From: Ideonella alba
GTDB taxonomy: Bacteria > Pseudomonadota > Gammaproteobacteria > Burkholderiales > Burkholderiaceae_C
Direction of reading: 5' to 3'
Assembly (NCBI RefSeq): GCF_018069875.1
Contig: NZ_JAGQDF010000003.1
Span: 310,001 to 374,000, forward strand
Length of the DNA stretch: 64,000 nucleotides
A program made the translations under genes and the position numbers. Within the stretch, counting starts at the first letter, position 1; every line of letters begins with the position of its first letter. Of this stretch, positions 17,375 to 27,200 are shown one piece after another. The notes under the pieces were generated by a model that saw only the letters and a program-made list of their open reading frames with translations, did not search any database and had not been told where the DNA came from.

Positions 17375-17923
17375 TCAGGCGGCCAGGGCCTGAGCGACGG
17401 GGAAGTCGATCTCGGTCTGCGCCACCGAGTTCAGGTAGTTGGTCCAGGTGTTCAGGGCCACGTGCTGGACGATCTCCACGATCTGCGCGTCGTCGTAGCC
17501 GGCCAGGCGCACCGCCTGCACCTCGGCGTCGGACACATGCCCGCGGGCGTGCATCACCTGGGTCGCGAAGCGCACCGCCGCTTCGGCCTTCGGGTCCAGC
17601 GAGCGGCCGTGGCGGTTGGCGGCGATTTCGGCCTCGCCCAGCTGGGCCAGGTGCTTGCCCAGGTAGCTGTGGGCCGACAGGCAGTAGCCGCAGTCGTTGA
17701 TCTGCGCGACGGCCAGCGCGATGCGCTCGCGGGTCGGGGCTGGCAGGCTGCCCTTGGCCAGCGCGCCCGACAGGCCCAGGTAGCCCTCCAGCGCCGCGGG
17801 GCTGTTGGCGACCACGCGAAACAGGTTGGGCACGCTGCCGAGCTGCTGGTTCACGGCGTTGAGCAGCGGGCGGGCCGGGGCCGGGGCGGCGTCGATGCTG
17901 GCGGGGGTGGTGAGGCGGGACAT
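17375..17923 (-). CDS. AhpD-like alkylhydroperoxidase / carboxymuconolactone decarboxylase family protein
   Basis: 182 residues. CGYCLSAH (Cys78, Cys81, His85) is the active-site CxxC-x3-H of AhpD-like proteins, preceded by [18 protein letters not shown]. The ending [20 protein letters not shown] is typical of the uncharacterised peroxidase-related branch (YfdX/YciW-like peroxidases). The role is probably thiol-dependent peroxide reduction in the cytoplasm, partners unknown. It is the first gene of a three-gene run and is divergent from a LysR regulator across an AT-rich gap. Confidence 0.9.
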   Translation of the reverse strand: MSRLTTPASIDAAPAPARPLLNAVNQQLGSVPNLFRVVANSPAALEGYLGLSGALAKGSLPAPTRERIALAVAQINDCGYCLSAHSYLGKHLAQLGEAEIAANRHGRSLDPKAEAAVRFATQVMHARGHVSDAEVQAVRLAGYDDAQIVEIVQHVALNTWTNYLNSVAQTEIDFPVAQALAA

Positions 17924-18052
17924 GCTGTGTTCTCCAGAGGTGGTGAGGGCCGGTGAATGCCGGTGAGGAGACTGTAGATATTCCCGTTTCGTTGAACTAG
18001 ACTGCGTTGATGCGAATGTTTATCTCGAAATTTGAAACAGTGATCAAGCGCG
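17924..18052. promoter_or_regulatory. AhpD cluster-LysR divergent control region
   Basis: 129 bases. About 17972-18050 is markedly AT-rich (TAGATATTCCCGTTTCGTTG ... TTTATCTCGAAATTTGAAAC), unlike the surrounding GC-rich coding DNA. GTTTC near 17983 and GAAAC near 18035 form a widely spaced inverted pair. It probably holds both promoters and the LysR operator, but no exact site can be called. Confidence 0.5.
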
Positions 18053-19024
18053 ATGGATCGTCTTGATGCCATGGCGGTGTTCGCCGCCATCGCCGATGCC
18101 GGCAGCCTGTCTGCGGCCGGTCGCGCGCTGGGGGTGCCGCTGGCCACCGTCAGCCGCAAGCTGGCGGATCTGGAGGCGCACCTCGGCACCCGCCTGATCA
18201 CACGTTCGACCCGCAAGCTGGTGCTGACCGACGCCGGTCGCGACTACCTGCTCGCCTGCCGGCAGATCCTGGAGCAGGTGGACGAGGCCGAACGCGTCGC
18301 CTCGGGCGCCTATGCCCAGGTGGCCGGCCAGTTGGTGCTGGCCGCGCCCATCGTCTTCGGGCGGCTGCATGTGCTGCCGGTGGCGGCGGCCTTCCTGGAA
18401 GCGCATCCCGAGGTCGACATCCAGCTGCGCCTGGGCGACCGCAACGTCAACCTCATCGAGGAGCATGTCGACCTGGCCCTTCGGATCGGCGCGCTGCCGG
18501 ACAGCAACCTCGTGGCCATCCCGGTGGGCGCGGTCCGCCGCGTGGTCTGTGCCAGCCCGGCCTACCTGGCGCGTCACGGCACGCCGCACTCGCTGGACGA
18601 TCTCGCCTCGCACCGATGCATCAGCTTCGACGGCCTGGAGGCCGCCGACGCCTGGACTTTCGCCGATACCGCCGGTCAGAAACGGCGGGTGCCCGTCTGC
18701 TCGCGCCTGGTGGTGTCCACCGCCGACGCCGCCATCGACGCCGCCCTCCTCGGCCTCGGCCTGACGCGGGTGCTGTCCTACCAGGTGGCCGCCGCCTTGC
18801 ATGCCGGCACGCTGCAGCGCGTGCTGGTCGACCAGGAGCCGCCCGCGGTGCCGGCCAGCCTGATCTATCCCGGCCAGGGGCGGCTGCCGATGAAGACGCG
18901 GGCCTTCATCGACGCCGCCGTCGGGCCGCTGCGCGAACGGCTGGCGGTGCTCGACACTGCCGGCGCCCCGGGACCTGCACAGCCCGCCGCCGCGGCTCGG
19001 CGACGGCGGCCGGTCCGTCACTGA
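18053..19024 (+). CDS. LysR-type transcriptional regulator (CrgA/AaeR-like)
   Basis: 323 residues. The N-terminus MDRLDAMAVFAAIADAGSLS is followed by AAGRALGVPLATVSRKLADL, the form seen in the large AaeR/CrgA-like LysR subgroup. The effector domain covers about 90-295. The C-terminus is longer than usual and ends in a Pro/Ala/Arg-rich tail (AAARRRRPVRH). It probably regulates the divergent AhpD-NTF2-PNPOx genes, as in many genomes where this regulator type faces an AhpD or oxidoreductase gene; the inducer is unknown. Confidence 0.9.
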   Translation: MDRLDAMAVFAAIADAGSLSAAGRALGVPLATVSRKLADLEAHLGTRLITRSTRKLVLTDAGRDYLLACRQILEQVDEAERVASGAYAQVAGQLVLAAPIVFGRLHVLPVAAAFLEAHPEVDIQLRLGDRNVNLIEEHVDLALRIGALPDSNLVAIPVGAVRRVVCASPAYLARHGTPHSLDDLASHRCISFDGLEAADAWTFADTAGQKRRVPVCSRLVVSTADAAIDAALLGLGLTRVLSYQVAAALHAGTLQRVLVDQEPPAVPASLIYPGQGRLPMKTRAFIDAAVGPLRERLAVLDTAGAPGPAQPAAAARRRRPVRH

Positions 19025-19286
19025 CGCGCACGGCTGGGCTCAGCCTGCCGACGCATACCCGAAGGGCTGCCGAGTACCGCACCGTCTGCCCGTCACCGGC
19101 ATCGGGGAAAAGTTCACAGCCAATCGACCCCGATCGGCACAGATCGGCCCGAATGCCACCGGCGCCCCGGGAAAACCGCGTGGTGAGAGGCGGGTTGCGC
19201 AGCTAGCGTCGGTCGCGGAGCCATCGGGCCACGGCGAAGAGCGCCATGGCGCCGCCGGTGACCCGTGCTAAGCCCAGGAGGGGTGA
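19025..19286. other. Intergenic region before the DUF1566 gene
   Basis: 262 bases with no credible ORF or RNA gene. A short direct repeat GATCGGCACAGATCGG lies near 19131. AGGAGGGG (19276-19283) is a strong ribosome-binding site for the gene at 19287. Promoter not identifiable by eye. Confidence 0.5.
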
Positions 19287-20522
19287 ATGAAGTTGCAACG
19301 ACGGCGCGCAGAGGGCGCGCAGGCCGGCGCCTGGCGCCCGTGGGGGAACGTGTGGGGGAGCGTATGGGCCGCAGGGCTGGGCGGTCTGGCGTGGCTCCTG
19401 GGGCCGGCCGCGCTGGCCCAGTCGGTGGCGCCGGCACGCGCTGCCCAGCCTGCCACCGTGTCATTCCAGAAGCTCAACCTCAACGACACCGGGCGCACCA
19501 CCTGCCTCGATCCCTCCAACGGCAGCCGGCTGCCGTGCGCGGGCTCTGGCCAGGATGGCGAGTTCGGCCGCGATGTGAGCAACCCCAGGAAGCGCGATGG
19601 CCGCGCCGGCTTCAGCTTCGTCAAGATCGCCGCGGACGGCACCGAGCTGCCGCCCAAGGCCACCGCGTGGTCCTGCGTCAAGGACAAGGTCACCGGCCTG
19701 GTGTGGGAGGTCAAGACCGACGAAGGCGGTCTGCGCGACCAGCACCACACCTACACCGACTACCGCGACGGCCGCCCGGGCGATGCCAGCGAGTTCGTGC
19801 CCGCCGTCAACGCGGCTGGCCTGTGCGGTGCCACCGACTGGCGGCTGCCCACGGCCTGGGAACTGCAGAGCCTGGTCGACTACGGTCAGACCTCACCGAA
19901 CTTGCCCATCGACACCGCATGGTTCCCCCACACCGTGGGCCAGCCCTACCGGACCTCTACTGGTGTCGTGGGCTTCCCCCCGGGGCGGTGGTCCGTGCAG
20001 TTCGCGAGCGCTCCCCTACCGTGGGTCGGCGGCGAGATCGACAACCTCTGGGGCCAATCCGACGCCCTGCCCGTCCGCCTTGTCCGTGGCGCCCGCTGGG
20101 CCCAGGGCGACCGCTTCGTGCCCATTGGCGCCGAGGTGACCGACCGCATGACGGGGCTGGTCTGGCGCCGCTGCGCCGAGGGGCAGACCTGGGACGGTTC
20201 GGGCTGTGGTGACCCCAGCACCGCCACCCGCTACACCTGGCAAGGGGCCCTGGATCAGGCGCGCGCAGCGGCCGCGGGCGGAACCGGCTGGAGGCTGCCC
20301 AACGTGAAGGAACTGTTCAGCCTGGTCAGCCTGGACGAAGTGGGACCAGCCATCGACAGGGCGGTGTTTCCGAACACCCCGCGCGCGCTCACCTGGACAT
20401 CCACGTTCTCGAACTACAACCCGCTGTACCCCTGGGTCGTCAACTTCGACATCGGCCATGTCCTTCCCGGCTACACCACGCCCACCGAGTTCCCGATCCG
20501 CCTGGTGCGTGACGGCTCCTGA
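19287..20522 (+). CDS. Exported DUF1566 (Lcl C-terminal) domain protein, two domains
   Basis: 411 residues. An unusually long charged N-region (MKLQRRRAEGAQ) precedes a hydrophobic segment (GLGGLAWLLGPAALAQ) that probably is a signal peptide. Two DUF1566 units follow: KVTGLVWEVK ... GATDWRLPTAWELQSLVDYG (about 135-200) and RMTGLVWRRC ... GGTGWRLPNVKELFSLVSLD (about 285-350), the second closing with FPIRLVRDG. The repeated GLVW and WRLP motifs define the family, found in surface or periplasmic proteins, often adhesion-related (Legionella Lcl). It ends convergently with a decayed MBL gene. Confidence 0.85.
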   Translation: MKLQRRRAEGAQAGAWRPWGNVWGSVWAAGLGGLAWLLGPAALAQSVAPARAAQPATVSFQKLNLNDTGRTTCLDPSNGSRLPCAGSGQDGEFGRDVSNPRKRDGRAGFSFVKIAADGTELPPKATAWSCVKDKVTGLVWEVKTDEGGLRDQHHTYTDYRDGRPGDASEFVPAVNAAGLCGATDWRLPTAWELQSLVDYGQTSPNLPIDTAWFPHTVGQPYRTSTGVVGFPPGRWSVQFASAPLPWVGGEIDNLWGQSDALPVRLVRGARWAQGDRFVPIGAEVTDRMTGLVWRRCAEGQTWDGSGCGDPSTATRYTWQGALDQARAAAAGGTGWRLPNVKELFSLVSLDEVGPAIDRAVFPNTPRALTWTSTFSNYNPLYPWVVNFDIGHVLPGYTTPTEFPIRLVRDGS

Positions 20523-20608
20523 ACGTGCTGGACCCGGCCTCGCGGCGACCGGCCAGGCGCTGAGTTCGCCGCGCGGTCCGCCCGAGTTGGACCCCCAGCG
20601 CGCAGGTC

Positions 20609-21013
20609 TCAGGGCCGGTCTGCCCGGATCGGCCCGAACTCCACCGGCACCCACGTACAGCCCTTCGGGTCCTTGCGGATGCGGCCCAGGCCGGGGAAGG
20701 GCAGGTGCGCGCCGGCGATCTGCCAGCCGGCTTGGGCGGCACGCTGGAACAGCGCCTTGCGGGTGGCAATCACCTGCTTCTGGTCGACGTCGAACTCGAG
20801 TGACACCTCGGGGTGGGCGAACTGCACCGCGTGCGAGTGCACCACGTGGCCCCAGACCAACAACTGCCGGCCCTTGGCGCTGAACAGGAAGGCGCTGTGG
20901 CCGGGCGTGTGGTCATGGGTAGGCACCACACCGTCGCGGGCCCTATCGGCCAGGGCTTGGCTGAGCCAGAAACCGGCGTCCCGCCGCGCAGCCCGGACGG
21001 TGGCCTTGGGGAA
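20609..21013 (-). pseudogene. Remnant of an MBL-fold metallohydrolase gene
   Basis: About 135 codons, closed by TGA, match only the C-terminal half of secreted MBL-fold hydrolases: FPKATVRAARRDAGFWLSQA, HDHTPGHSAFLFS, LLVWGHVVHSHAVQFAHPEV, AHLPFPGLGRIRK and WVPVEFGPI. The N-terminal HxHxDH metal site is absent. The stretch between FWLSQ and THDHTPGH is shorter than in intact relatives, which suggests an internal deletion. WGHVVH has His where relatives carry the metal-ligand Asp (WGD). No start codon or ribosome-binding site fits, and homology ends about 12 bases from the hlyD-like stop. Best read as a truncated, decayed gene. Confidence 0.72.
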
Positions 21014-21024
21014 GGCTGGCTTGC

Positions 21025-22344
21025 TCAGCGTTCGCGGAAGCCCTGGCGGAAGAAGCCGGCCACCGGTTCCAGCAGGAAGTCCAGCGCGCTGCGCTCGGTC
21101 ACCCGGATGTAGACCTCGGCGGCCATGCCGGGGCGCAGCGGCAGCGCGGCGCGGCGGGCCTCGTCGGCGTCCACCTGCAGCAGCACGGTGAAGTAGGCGC
21201 TGCCGTTGCGCTCGTCGGTCAGCGCATCGGCCGAGACGCGCTGCACGCGCGCCGCCAGCAGCCGCTCGAAGCGCTGCGCGCCGGTCAGCAGCTTCAGCTC
21301 GGCGGCCATGCCTTCGCGCACGTCGGCGCCGGCGTCCAGCGGCAGGCGGGCTTCGACGAACAGCGGCGCATCGGCCGGCACGATGTCGACCACCGGCTCG
21401 CGCGGACCCAGCGCCGAACCGGGGGTGTTGACGCGCAGGTTCAGCAGCCGGCCGTCCACCGGCGCCAGCACGCGCTGGCGGCTCTGGTCGTCGCTGCTGG
21501 CGCGCAGGCGCTGCTCGGTCTCGGCCAGGCGCGGGCCCAGCTCGCGCAGCTCGTCGCTGGCGGTCTGCACATAGCTGTCGCGCAGGCTGCGGCTGCGCGC
21601 GTCCAGCGCGCCCAGGCGCTGGCGGGCCTGGGCCAGCTCGGCCTCGTTGGCCAGGTGGCGCGACTGGTATTCGCTGGCGTTGCGCTCCAGCCCCAGCACG
21701 CGGGCGCGGCCGACGAAGTTCTGCGCCTCCAGCGCCTGGTTGGCGCGCAACTCCTCGGTCATCAGGGCCAGCGCGCGCTGCGAGTTCACCCGCTCGCGCT
21801 CGCGCACCTCGATCTCGGTGCGGGTGTCGCGGATCTGCTGCGACTGGCCGTCGATCTGGGCCACCAGGTTGGCGCGGCGCGCCGCGAAGGCGGCGCGTTC
21901 CTGGGCGGCCAGTTCGGGCAGGCGCTTCACATCGGCCAACTCGCGCAGCAGGGCCGCTGGCGGCTGCCACTGCGCGGCCTGGGCCACCTCGGCCTGCAGC
22001 CGCGACTGGCGCAGCCGGTCGGCGGCGAAGGCGGCGCGCAGCTGGTCCTGCGACGCGTCCACGCGCACGTCCTCCAGCTCCACCAGCAGCTCGCCGCGGC
22101 GCACCAGCTGGCCTTCACTCACCGCGATGCGGGCGACGGTGCCGCCGTCGCGGTGGGTGACGGTGCGGCGGTTGGCGTCCACCTTCACCACGCCCTGGGC
22201 CACCACGCCACCGGCGATCGGGGCCAGGGTCAACCAAGCCGTCATCAGCGCCAGCCAGGCGCCGATGATCCACAGCGCCTGGCGCTGCAGCGGGCGCAGG
22301 CCGGGCACCGGGTCGGCGGGCCGGGGAGCGACGGCAGCGGTCAT
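21025..22344 (-). CDS. HlyD/PrtE family periplasmic adaptor of a type I secretion system
   Basis: 439 residues. A short cytoplasmic N-terminus, one membrane span (ALWIIGAWLALMTAWLTLAP, about 23-42), then GVVKVDANRRTVTHRDGGTV and IAVSEGQLVRRGELLVELED (lipoyl-like half), a long helical hairpin (about 95-290) and the closing beta domain (RVLAPVDGRLLNLRVNTPGS, RPGMAAEVYIRVTERS). It bridges the inner-membrane ABC exporter and an outer-membrane TolC-type channel. The start overlaps the exporter gene stop by 4 bases. The giant RTX gene lies upstream in the same direction, so the order is substrate, ABC, adaptor. No TolC homologue is in the window. Confidence 0.93.
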   Translation of the reverse strand: MTAAVAPRPADPVPGLRPLQRQALWIIGAWLALMTAWLTLAPIAGGVVAQGVVKVDANRRTVTHRDGGTVARIAVSEGQLVRRGELLVELEDVRVDASQDQLRAAFAADRLRQSRLQAEVAQAAQWQPPAALLRELADVKRLPELAAQERAAFAARRANLVAQIDGQSQQIRDTRTEIEVRERERVNSQRALALMTEELRANQALEAQNFVGRARVLGLERNASEYQSRHLANEAELAQARQRLGALDARSRSLRDSYVQTASDELRELGPRLAETEQRLRASSDDQSRQRVLAPVDGRLLNLRVNTPGSALGPREPVVDIVPADAPLFVEARLPLDAGADVREGMAAELKLLTGAQRFERLLAARVQRVSADALTDERNGSAYFTVLLQVDADEARRAALPLRPGMAAEVYIRVTERSALDFLLEPVAGFFRQGFRER

Positions 22345-24110
22345 GCGGGCACCGCCGGGGTGGCGGCGTTGTTCGGGGTGTCTTGGGGTGTGTCGCGCGG
22401 CGCGTTGTGCGGCGCGCTCTGCGCCGGGTCGCGTGGCACGTCGCCGGGCGGGTTCTGGGGGGCCTCGTTGCGGGCGACGGTGCGCTCGACGCTGCCCTCC
22501 TTCAGCACCACCACCTGGTCGGCCACCGACAGCAGGCGCCGGCGCTGGGTCACCGCCACCACGGTGGCGCCGCGCGCCTTCAGGCCGGCGATGGCGGCCA
22601 CCAGCGCGTCCTCGCCCTCGCCGTCCAGGCTGGCGTCGGGCTCGTCCAGCACCACCAGCGCGGGCTCGCCGTACAGCGCGCGGGCCAGCGCGATGCGCTG
22701 GCGCTGGCCACCCGACAAGGCCATGCCACGCTCGCCCACCGGCGTGTCGTAGCCCTGCGGCAGGCGAACGATGAAGTCATGCACCTGGGCCGCCTGCGCG
22801 GCGGCGATCACCGCCTCGGCCTGGGCGTTGCCGAAGCGGGCGATGTTCTCGGCCACGGTGCCGGCGAACAGCTCCACGTCCTGCGGCAGGTAGCCCAGCG
22901 CCGGGCCCAGGCGGGCCGGGTCCCAGTGGCGGATGTCGGCGCCATCCAGACGCACCGCCCCGGCGGCCGGGCGCAGCACGCCCACCAGCAGGCGGGCCAG
23001 CGTGGTCTTGCCGGCGCCGCTGCCGCCGATCACCGCCAGCACCTCGCCCGGACGCGCCGACAGGCTGACCTGGCGCAGCAGCAGGCGCTGGCCGCCGGGC
23101 ACGCTGGCGCTGAGCTGTTCCACGGTGAGCGCGCCGCTGGGGCGCGGCAGCGCGGTGGCAGCGGTGGCCTCCAGCGGCAGTTGCAGCAACTGGTCCAGGC
23201 GACGGTAGGCGGCGCGCGCATCGGCCAGCAGGCGCCACTGCGCCATCAGCTGCTCCACCGGCGCCAGCGCGCGGGCCAGCAGCACGGTGCAGGCGATCAT
23301 CAGACCCGGCGTGGCGCCGCCGCGGATCACCAGCCAGGCGCCCAGGCCCAGCATCAGGATCTGCACCGCCTGGCGCAGCGTGCGGGTGAGGCTGCCCAGG
23401 CGCGAGGCCAGCTGGCCGCCGTCTTCGGCGGTCTGCTGTTGCTGGTCGAGCTGGCGCAGCCACTGCGCTGCCAGGGCGTCGCCCATGCCCAGCGCGGTGA
23501 CCACCTCGGCGTTGTGCAGGCTGCGCTCGGCCACCCGCTGCGTGGCCCGGGCCTGGGCCTGCACGCGCGCCTGATGGTCACGCAGGCTGCGGTCCTGGGC
23601 CCAGCTCAGGCCCAGCAGTGCGGCGGCGCACAGCAGCGCCAGGCCGCCCAGCCGCAGGTCGAAGGCGGCGATCAGCGCCAGGTAGACGGGGGCCCAGGGG
23701 GCGTCGCACAGCGCCACCACCGCGGGTCCGCCGATGAAGGCACGCAGCGTGCCCAGATCGCGCAGGCCGTCGGTGGGGGCACCGGGTTCCTGGCGGGCGC
23801 TGGCGGTGATCAGGCGGCTGAGCACGCCGGGGCCCACCTGGCGTTCCAGCGCATGGCCGGTCAGCGCCAGCATGCGTGAGCGCAACTGCTCCAGCGCGCC
23901 CATCGCCACCAGCGTCAGCAGCGCGGCAACAGCCAGCATGGCCAGGGTCTCGACACTGCGGGTGACCAGCACACGGTCGTAGACCTGCAGCATGTAGATC
24001 GACGGCGCCAGCAGCGCGATGTTGACGGCCAGGCTCAGGCCCAGCACGGCGCCGATCGGCCGCGCCAGGAAGGCACGCAGGGGCATCGGGGGGCGGTCGT
24101 GGGCGGGCAT
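22341..24110 (-). CDS. Type I secretion ABC transporter (PrtD/AprD-like permease-ATPase)
   Basis: 589 residues from the ATG at 24110 (a further ATG at 24164 adds 18). Six-span membrane domain (about 10-300; GLSLAVNIALLAPSIYMLQV is the PrtD-type first span), then an ATPase with GGSGAGKTTLARLL (Walker A), LPQDVELFAGTVAENIARFG (Q-loop region), LSGGQRQRIALARAL (signature) and ALVVLDEPDASLD (Walker B). No C39 peptidase domain, so the substrate is not cleaved after a double glycine. After the NBD a tail of about 45 residues rich in Pro, Asn, Asp and Gln is unusual. It should export the adjacent RTX protein. Confidence 0.94.
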   Translation of the reverse strand: MPAHDRPPMPLRAFLARPIGAVLGLSLAVNIALLAPSIYMLQVYDRVLVTRSVETLAMLAVAALLTLVAMGALEQLRSRMLALTGHALERQVGPGVLSRLITASARQEPGAPTDGLRDLGTLRAFIGGPAVVALCDAPWAPVYLALIAAFDLRLGGLALLCAAALLGLSWAQDRSLRDHQARVQAQARATQRVAERSLHNAEVVTALGMGDALAAQWLRQLDQQQQTAEDGGQLASRLGSLTRTLRQAVQILMLGLGAWLVIRGGATPGLMIACTVLLARALAPVEQLMAQWRLLADARAAYRRLDQLLQLPLEATAATALPRPSGALTVEQLSASVPGGQRLLLRQVSLSARPGEVLAVIGGSGAGKTTLARLLVGVLRPAAGAVRLDGADIRHWDPARLGPALGYLPQDVELFAGTVAENIARFGNAQAEAVIAAAQAAQVHDFIVRLPQGYDTPVGERGMALSGGQRQRIALARALYGEPALVVLDEPDASLDGEGEDALVAAIAGLKARGATVVAVTQRRRLLSVADQVVVLKEGSVERTVARNEAPQNPPGDVPRDPAQSAPHNAPRDTPQDTPNNAATPAVPA

Positions 24111-24234
24111 GGCGGGGCAGGGGACAGCGGCGCGCGGGCAGGCCGCAGCACCAGGCTGGGCCATGCTAGGCCGCCTGCCACCCCGCCAATGCCCGGAAAA
24201 GCGGCCCGCCAGCCGCCCGATCCCGGGCCCTGGG

Positions 24235-27200
24235 TCAGGTGATGATGAAGTCCAGCGCGCTCAGCGCCAGTCCGGGCCCCAGCTTGGCCACCAGCACCGC
24301 GGCGCCGGCGCCGTTGCCGTCGGCGTCGTAGTAGAGCTGGCCGCCGTCGCTGTCGTAGACCAGGTAGTCATTGGCGTCCATCGCCACGCCGGCGGTGTTG
24401 GCGGTGAAGTAGGTCGCCGACAGCGTGCCGGTGGTGACCAGCTTGGTGAACACGCCGTTCTCCAGCGAGAAGCTGTCATCGGCCACGCTGTAGTCGGTGA
24501 TCGTGTCGGCGTTCAGCGTGGCCGAGGGGGCGGTGTCGAAGCGGAAGGTGTCGGAGCCCAGGCCGCCGCTGAGGCTGTCGTTGCCCAGCCCGCCGGCCAG
24601 CGTGTCGTGGCCGGCGCCGCCGCTCAGCAGGTTGTCGCCCGAGGTGCCGCTCAGGCGGTCGGAGAAGCCGCTGCCCAGCACCGCCTCGATGTTGCGCAGC
24701 GTGTCGGTGCCGCTGCCGCCGGTCAGCTGCGCACTGGTGCTGGCCAGGTTGACCGTGACCGCGCCGGTGGCGCTGCCGTAGTCCACCGTGTCGAAGCCGG
24801 TCAGGCCGTCGATGGTGTTGTTGCCCGCGCCGGCGCCCAGCAGGTTGGCGCTGGCGTTGCCGGTCAGGTTGGCGCTGCCGGTGCTGGCGATGCGGCCGTT
24901 CTCGATGGTGGTGCCCAGCGTGAAGGCACTGAGCAGCGAGGCCACGGTGTCGGTGCCTTCGCCGGCCAGTTCGGTCACGACATCGCCCAGGTGGTCGACC
25001 AGGTAGGTGTCGTCGCCCGCGCCGCCGGCCATCGTGTCGGCGCCGATGCCGCCGTCCAGCGTGTTGGCGGCGGCGTTGCCGGTGAGCTGGTTGGCCAGCG
25101 CATTGCCGGTGCCGTTGATCGCCGCGCTGCCGGTGAGCGCCAGGTTCTCGACATTGGCGCCCAGCGTCACGCTGACCGAGGCGCGCACGGTGTCGAGGCC
25201 GCCGCTGCTGCTGCTCTCGACCACCACATCGCCGCTGCTGTCAACGATGTACGTGTCGTTGCCGGCGCCGCCATTGAGGGTGTCGTTGCCGAGTCCGCCG
25301 TCCAGCGTGTTGGCCGCAGCATTGCCGGTGATCTGGTTGCCCAGCGCGTTGCCGGTGCCGTTGATCGCGCCGCTGCCGCCCAGCACCAGGTGCTCGAGGT
25401 TGGCGCCCAGCGTGTAGCTGACGCCGGACTGCACCGTGTCGATGCCGCCGCTGGCGCTGCCCTCGACCACGACGTCGCCGACGTGGTCGACGATGTAGCG
25501 GTCGTCGCCCGCGCCGCCGTTCAGCGTGTCGGCGCCCAGGCCGCCGTCCAGGATGTTGGCCGCCGCATTGCCGGTGATCTGGTTGGCCAGCGCATTGCCG
25601 GTGCCGTCGATCACCGCGCTGCCCAGCAGCACCAGGTTCTCCAGGTGGTTGCCCAGGGTCCAGCTGACGCCGGACTGCACGGTGTCGGTGCCGTAGGTGG
25701 CGCTGCCTTCGGTGACCACGTCGCCGACCTGATCGACGACGTAGGTGTCGTCGCCAGCGCCGCCGTCCATGGTGTCGGCGCCGGCCTTGCCGTCCAGCAG
25801 GTTGGCGCCGGCATTGCCGCTCAACAGGTTGGCCGCGCCATTGCCGGTGGCGTTGATCGCGGCGCTGCCCAGCAGCGCCAGGTTCTCCAGGTTGCTGCCC
25901 AGCGTGTAGCTGATCGCGCTGCGCACGGTGTCGGTGCCCTGGCTGGCGCTTTCGGTGACCACGTCGCCGGCCTGGTCGACCACGTAGATGTCGTCGCCGG
26001 CGTAGCCGCTCAGGGTGTCGGCGCCGGTGCTGCCGTCGAGCAGGTTCGCGCCGCTGTTGCCCAGCAGCGTGTTGGCCAGGCTGTTGCCGGTGCCGCTGAG
26101 TGCCAGCGTGCCCGAGGCCAGCTGCAGCCGCTCCAGGTTGGCGCCCAGCGTGTAGTTGACCGCGCTGCGCACGGTGTCGGTGCCCTGTCCGGCGTTCTCG
26201 GTGACGATGTCGCCGGCCTGGTCGACCACATAGGTGTCGTCGCCGGCGCCGCCGTTCAGGCGGTCGCTGCCGGCGCCACCGTCCAGCGTGTCGTTGCCGG
26301 CACCGCCTTCCAGGTACTCGCCCGAGCGCAGGCTGCCGGTCAGCAGGTCGGCGTAGTTGGAGCCGCGCAGGCCCTCGATGCGCAGCAGCTGGTCCTGGTG
26401 GCCGTAGCCGTCCTGGCTGACGCGGCCGGTGGCCAGGCTGGCCACCACGCCCTGGCGGGCGGTGCCGTAGTCGGCGATGTCGAAGCCGGCGCCGCCGTCG
26501 ATCGTGTCGTTGCCGGCACGGCCTTCGAGCAGCTCGAAGTGGCCATCCACCGCCTTGGTGTCGCGGTCGGAGCCGACGATCAGGTCGTTGAAGTCGGAGC
26601 CGCGCACCTGCTCGATGTTGCGCAGATCGTCGGTGCCGCCCAGGCCGTCCTGGGCCCAGCCACCCAGCGTGGCTGTCTGCGCGTCCCAGCTGAGGTGGAC
26701 CTCGACGCCGCTGGTGCTGCTGGCGTAGTCGGCGCGGTCGAAGCCGGCGCCACCGTTGATCGTGTCGTTGCCGGCGCCGCCGCGCAGCACTTCCTTCTTG
26801 CCGCTGTTGCTGTAGTCGGTGCCGTTGGCCGTGGCGCCGCCGAGCAGCACGTCGTCGAAGGCCGAGCCGAAGGCGCCCTCGATGTTGAGCAGCGTGTCGG
26901 TGCCCATGAAGCTGCCCTGGGCCGTGCCCGCCGCCAGATCCACCGTGACCGCGCTGGTGGTTGACGGGGCGTCGTACTTGACGATATCGAAGCCGCCGCG
27001 GCCGTCGATCATGTCGTCACCCTGCATGCCCTCGAAGGACTCGGTGTAGGCCGTGGCGTCGCTGCCCAGCAGCACGTCGGCGTAGGCCGAGGCGCGCACC
27101 TGGTTGATGTTGGTGAACTGATCATGACCGGCGTTGCCGGCGATGGTGTCGTCACGGGTATCGGCACGGCCGGTGGCCAGGTCCACGGTGACACCGGCAC

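Noticed and set aside
19131-19160. GATCGG direct repeat as an attachment site or mobile element end
   Set aside because: Too short, no integrase or transposase nearby and no matching copy at the other side of the RTX block.
24786-26253. CRISPR array
   Set aside because: The periodicity is about 244 bases and lies in frame inside a protein-coding gene; there are no short repeats with unique spacers.
24019-26964. Open frame of 981 codons on the + strand, Val/Ala/Gly-rich with apparent repeats
   Set aside because: The repeats are the reverse complement of the RTX repeats, not an independent repeat protein.
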